Source: Alphaproteobacteria bacterium
GTDB taxonomy: Bacteria > Pseudomonadota > Alphaproteobacteria > Micropepsales > Micropepsaceae
Assembly: GCA_947455695.1 (NCBI GenBank)
Contig: CANGRN010000123.1
Coordinates: 1 to 5,674 of the forward strand
DNA: 5,674 bases
Direction of reading: 5' to 3'
A program made the translations under genes and the position numbers. The notes below the pieces were generated by a model that made no database searches, was not told where the DNA came from, and saw only the letters and a list, made by a program, of their open reading frames with translations. Position 1 is the stretch's first letter. Each line of letters begins with the position of its first letter. Shown piece after piece: positions 4,803 to 5,674 of the stretch.

Positions 4803-5674
4803 ATGGAAGACGTCGTCATCGTATCGGCAGCCCGGACCCCCGTGGGTGCCTTCAGCGGCGCCTTCGCCACAGTTCCCGCCCACAAGCTGGGTGAGGTCGC
4901 GATCAAGGCGGCTCTGGAACGGGCCAAGGTGACGGGCGAGGAAGTTTCCGAAGTCATCCTGGGCCAGGTGCTCACCGCCGCCCAGGGTCAGAACCCGGCC
5001 CGCCAGGCCTCCATCGCCGCGGGCATTCCGATCGGCGCGCCCGCCTGGAGCATCAACATGGTGTGCGGCTCGGGCCTGCGGACCGTGGCGCTCGGCGCCC
5101 AGGCCATTTCGCAGGGCGACAGCAAGATCGTGGTGGCCGGTGGCCAGGAATCCATGAGCCTGTCCACCCATGCCGCTTATTTGCGCGCCGGTCAGAAAAT
5201 GGGCGATCTGCAATTCATCGACACCATGATCCGCGATGGTCTGTGGGATGCCTTCAACGGCTATCACATGGGCATCACCGCCGAGAATGTCGCCAAGGAA
5301 TGGCAGATCACCCGCGAGGAACAGGACAAGTTCGCCGTCGCCTCGCAGAACAAGGCCGAGGCCGCGCGCAAGGCCGGCAAGTTCAAGGACGAGATCGCCG
5401 CCGTCACCGTCAAGGGCCGCAAGGGCGACACGGTGGTCGATACCGACGAATATATCCGTGATGGCGCCACGCTCGAAGCCATGGCGGGCCTGCGCCCGGC
5501 CTTCGACAAGGCCGGCACCGTCACCGCCGGCAATGCCTCCGGCCTCAATGACGGCGCCGCCGCCCTGGTGCTGATGAGCGCCAAGGACGCCGCCGCCCGT
5601 GGCCTGACGCCCCTGGCGCGCATCGCCAGCTGGGCCCAGGCGGGTGTGGATCCCAAGGTGATGGGCTCCGGTCC
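4803..5674 (+). CDS. phaA: Acetyl-CoA acetyltransferase (biosynthetic thiolase), 3'-truncated by window edge
   Basis: This enzyme condenses two acetyl-CoA to acetoacetyl-CoA, the first step of PHB synthesis, in the cytoplasm. The 290 complete codons read [17 protein letters not shown] at the start, typical of PhaA/AtoB thiolases. The nucleophilic cysteine is C88 in NMVCGSGLR (85-93), followed by GGQESMS (113-119), the [12 protein letters not shown] segment (140-151), [11 protein letters not shown] (154-164; His156) and the [13 protein letters not shown] motif (241-253). Family members have about 392 residues, so roughly 100 are beyond the window, including the second catalytic Cys and the GHP histidine. 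The start is set by AAGGA 6 bases upstream. Placement beside divergent phaR favours a role in PHB synthesis over fatty-acid breakdown; phaB (acetoacetyl-CoA reductase) would be the expected next gene. No internal stop or frameshift is seen. Confidence 0.95.
   Translation, partial: MEDVVIVSAARTPVGAFSGAFATVPAHKLGEVAIKAALERAKVTGEEVSEVILGQVLTAAQGQNPARQASIAAGIPIGAPAWSINMVCGSGLRTVALGAQAISQGDSKIVVAGGQESMSLSTHAAYLRAGQKMGDLQFIDTMIRDGLWDAFNGYHMGITAENVAKEWQITREEQDKFAVASQNKAEAARKAGKFKDEIAAVTVKGRKGDTVVDTDEYIRDGATLEAMAGLRPAFDKAGTVTAGNASGLNDGAAALVLMSAKDAAARGLTPLARIASWAQAGVDPKVMGSG

Noticed and set aside
4725..5267. 180-codon minus-strand open frame across the phaA promoter and 5' end
   Set aside because: It is antisense to an unmistakable thiolase with its own Shine-Dalgarno sequence; the translation is Gly/His/Arg-rich with no motif.

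Overview
The window looks like ordinary chromosomal DNA from a GC-rich alphaproteobacterium. The grounds are a strong G/C preference at third codon positions, an AcnA-type aconitase, a PAS-GGDEF-EAL protein, and a phaR repressor divergent from an acetyl-CoA acetyltransferase, a pairing typical of polyhydroxybutyrate (PHB)-storing Alphaproteobacteria. I cannot name a genus. I see no tRNA or rRNA gene, insertion sequence, phage gene, CRISPR array or attachment site.

Layout. Bases 1-1002 (+) hold the C-terminal third of aconitate hydratase, open at the left edge and closed by a strong hairpin terminator (1019-1057). The ATG of a small polytopic membrane protein (1049-1627, +) lies inside the right arm of that terminator. 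The tail of this protein overlaps, tail to tail, a 116-residue protein of unknown function on the other strand (1559-1909, -). A 115-base divergent spacer follows, with a leader hairpin next to the start of the minus-strand gene. Then comes a 564-residue PAS-GGDEF-EAL protein (2025-3719, +). Its cyclase motif is degenerate but its EAL residues are intact, so it is probably a c-di-GMP phosphodiesterase.

Three bases after that gene the opposite strand carries, read right to left, phaR (4573-3992) and a small lipoprotein gene (3995-3723) joined by a 4-base GTGA overlap, so probably one translationally coupled unit. A 229-base divergent spacer (4574-4802), rich in inverted repeats, separates phaR from the acetyl-CoA acetyltransferase gene phaA (4803-5674, +), which runs off the right edge before its last ~100 codons.

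How the genes fit together. Aconitase (TCA cycle) and the thiolase (first step of PHB synthesis) both act on the fate of acetyl-CoA. PhaR is the family that couples PHB accumulation to gene expression, and the inverted repeats between phaR and phaA are the natural place for its control. The EAL protein belongs to second-messenger signalling and is probably linked only by position. I found no convincing new multi-gene system. The most informative points are the split catalytic status of the GGDEF-EAL protein, the repeat-rich phaR/phaA spacer, the coupled lipoprotein, the start codon inside a terminator, and the two unrecognised small genes.
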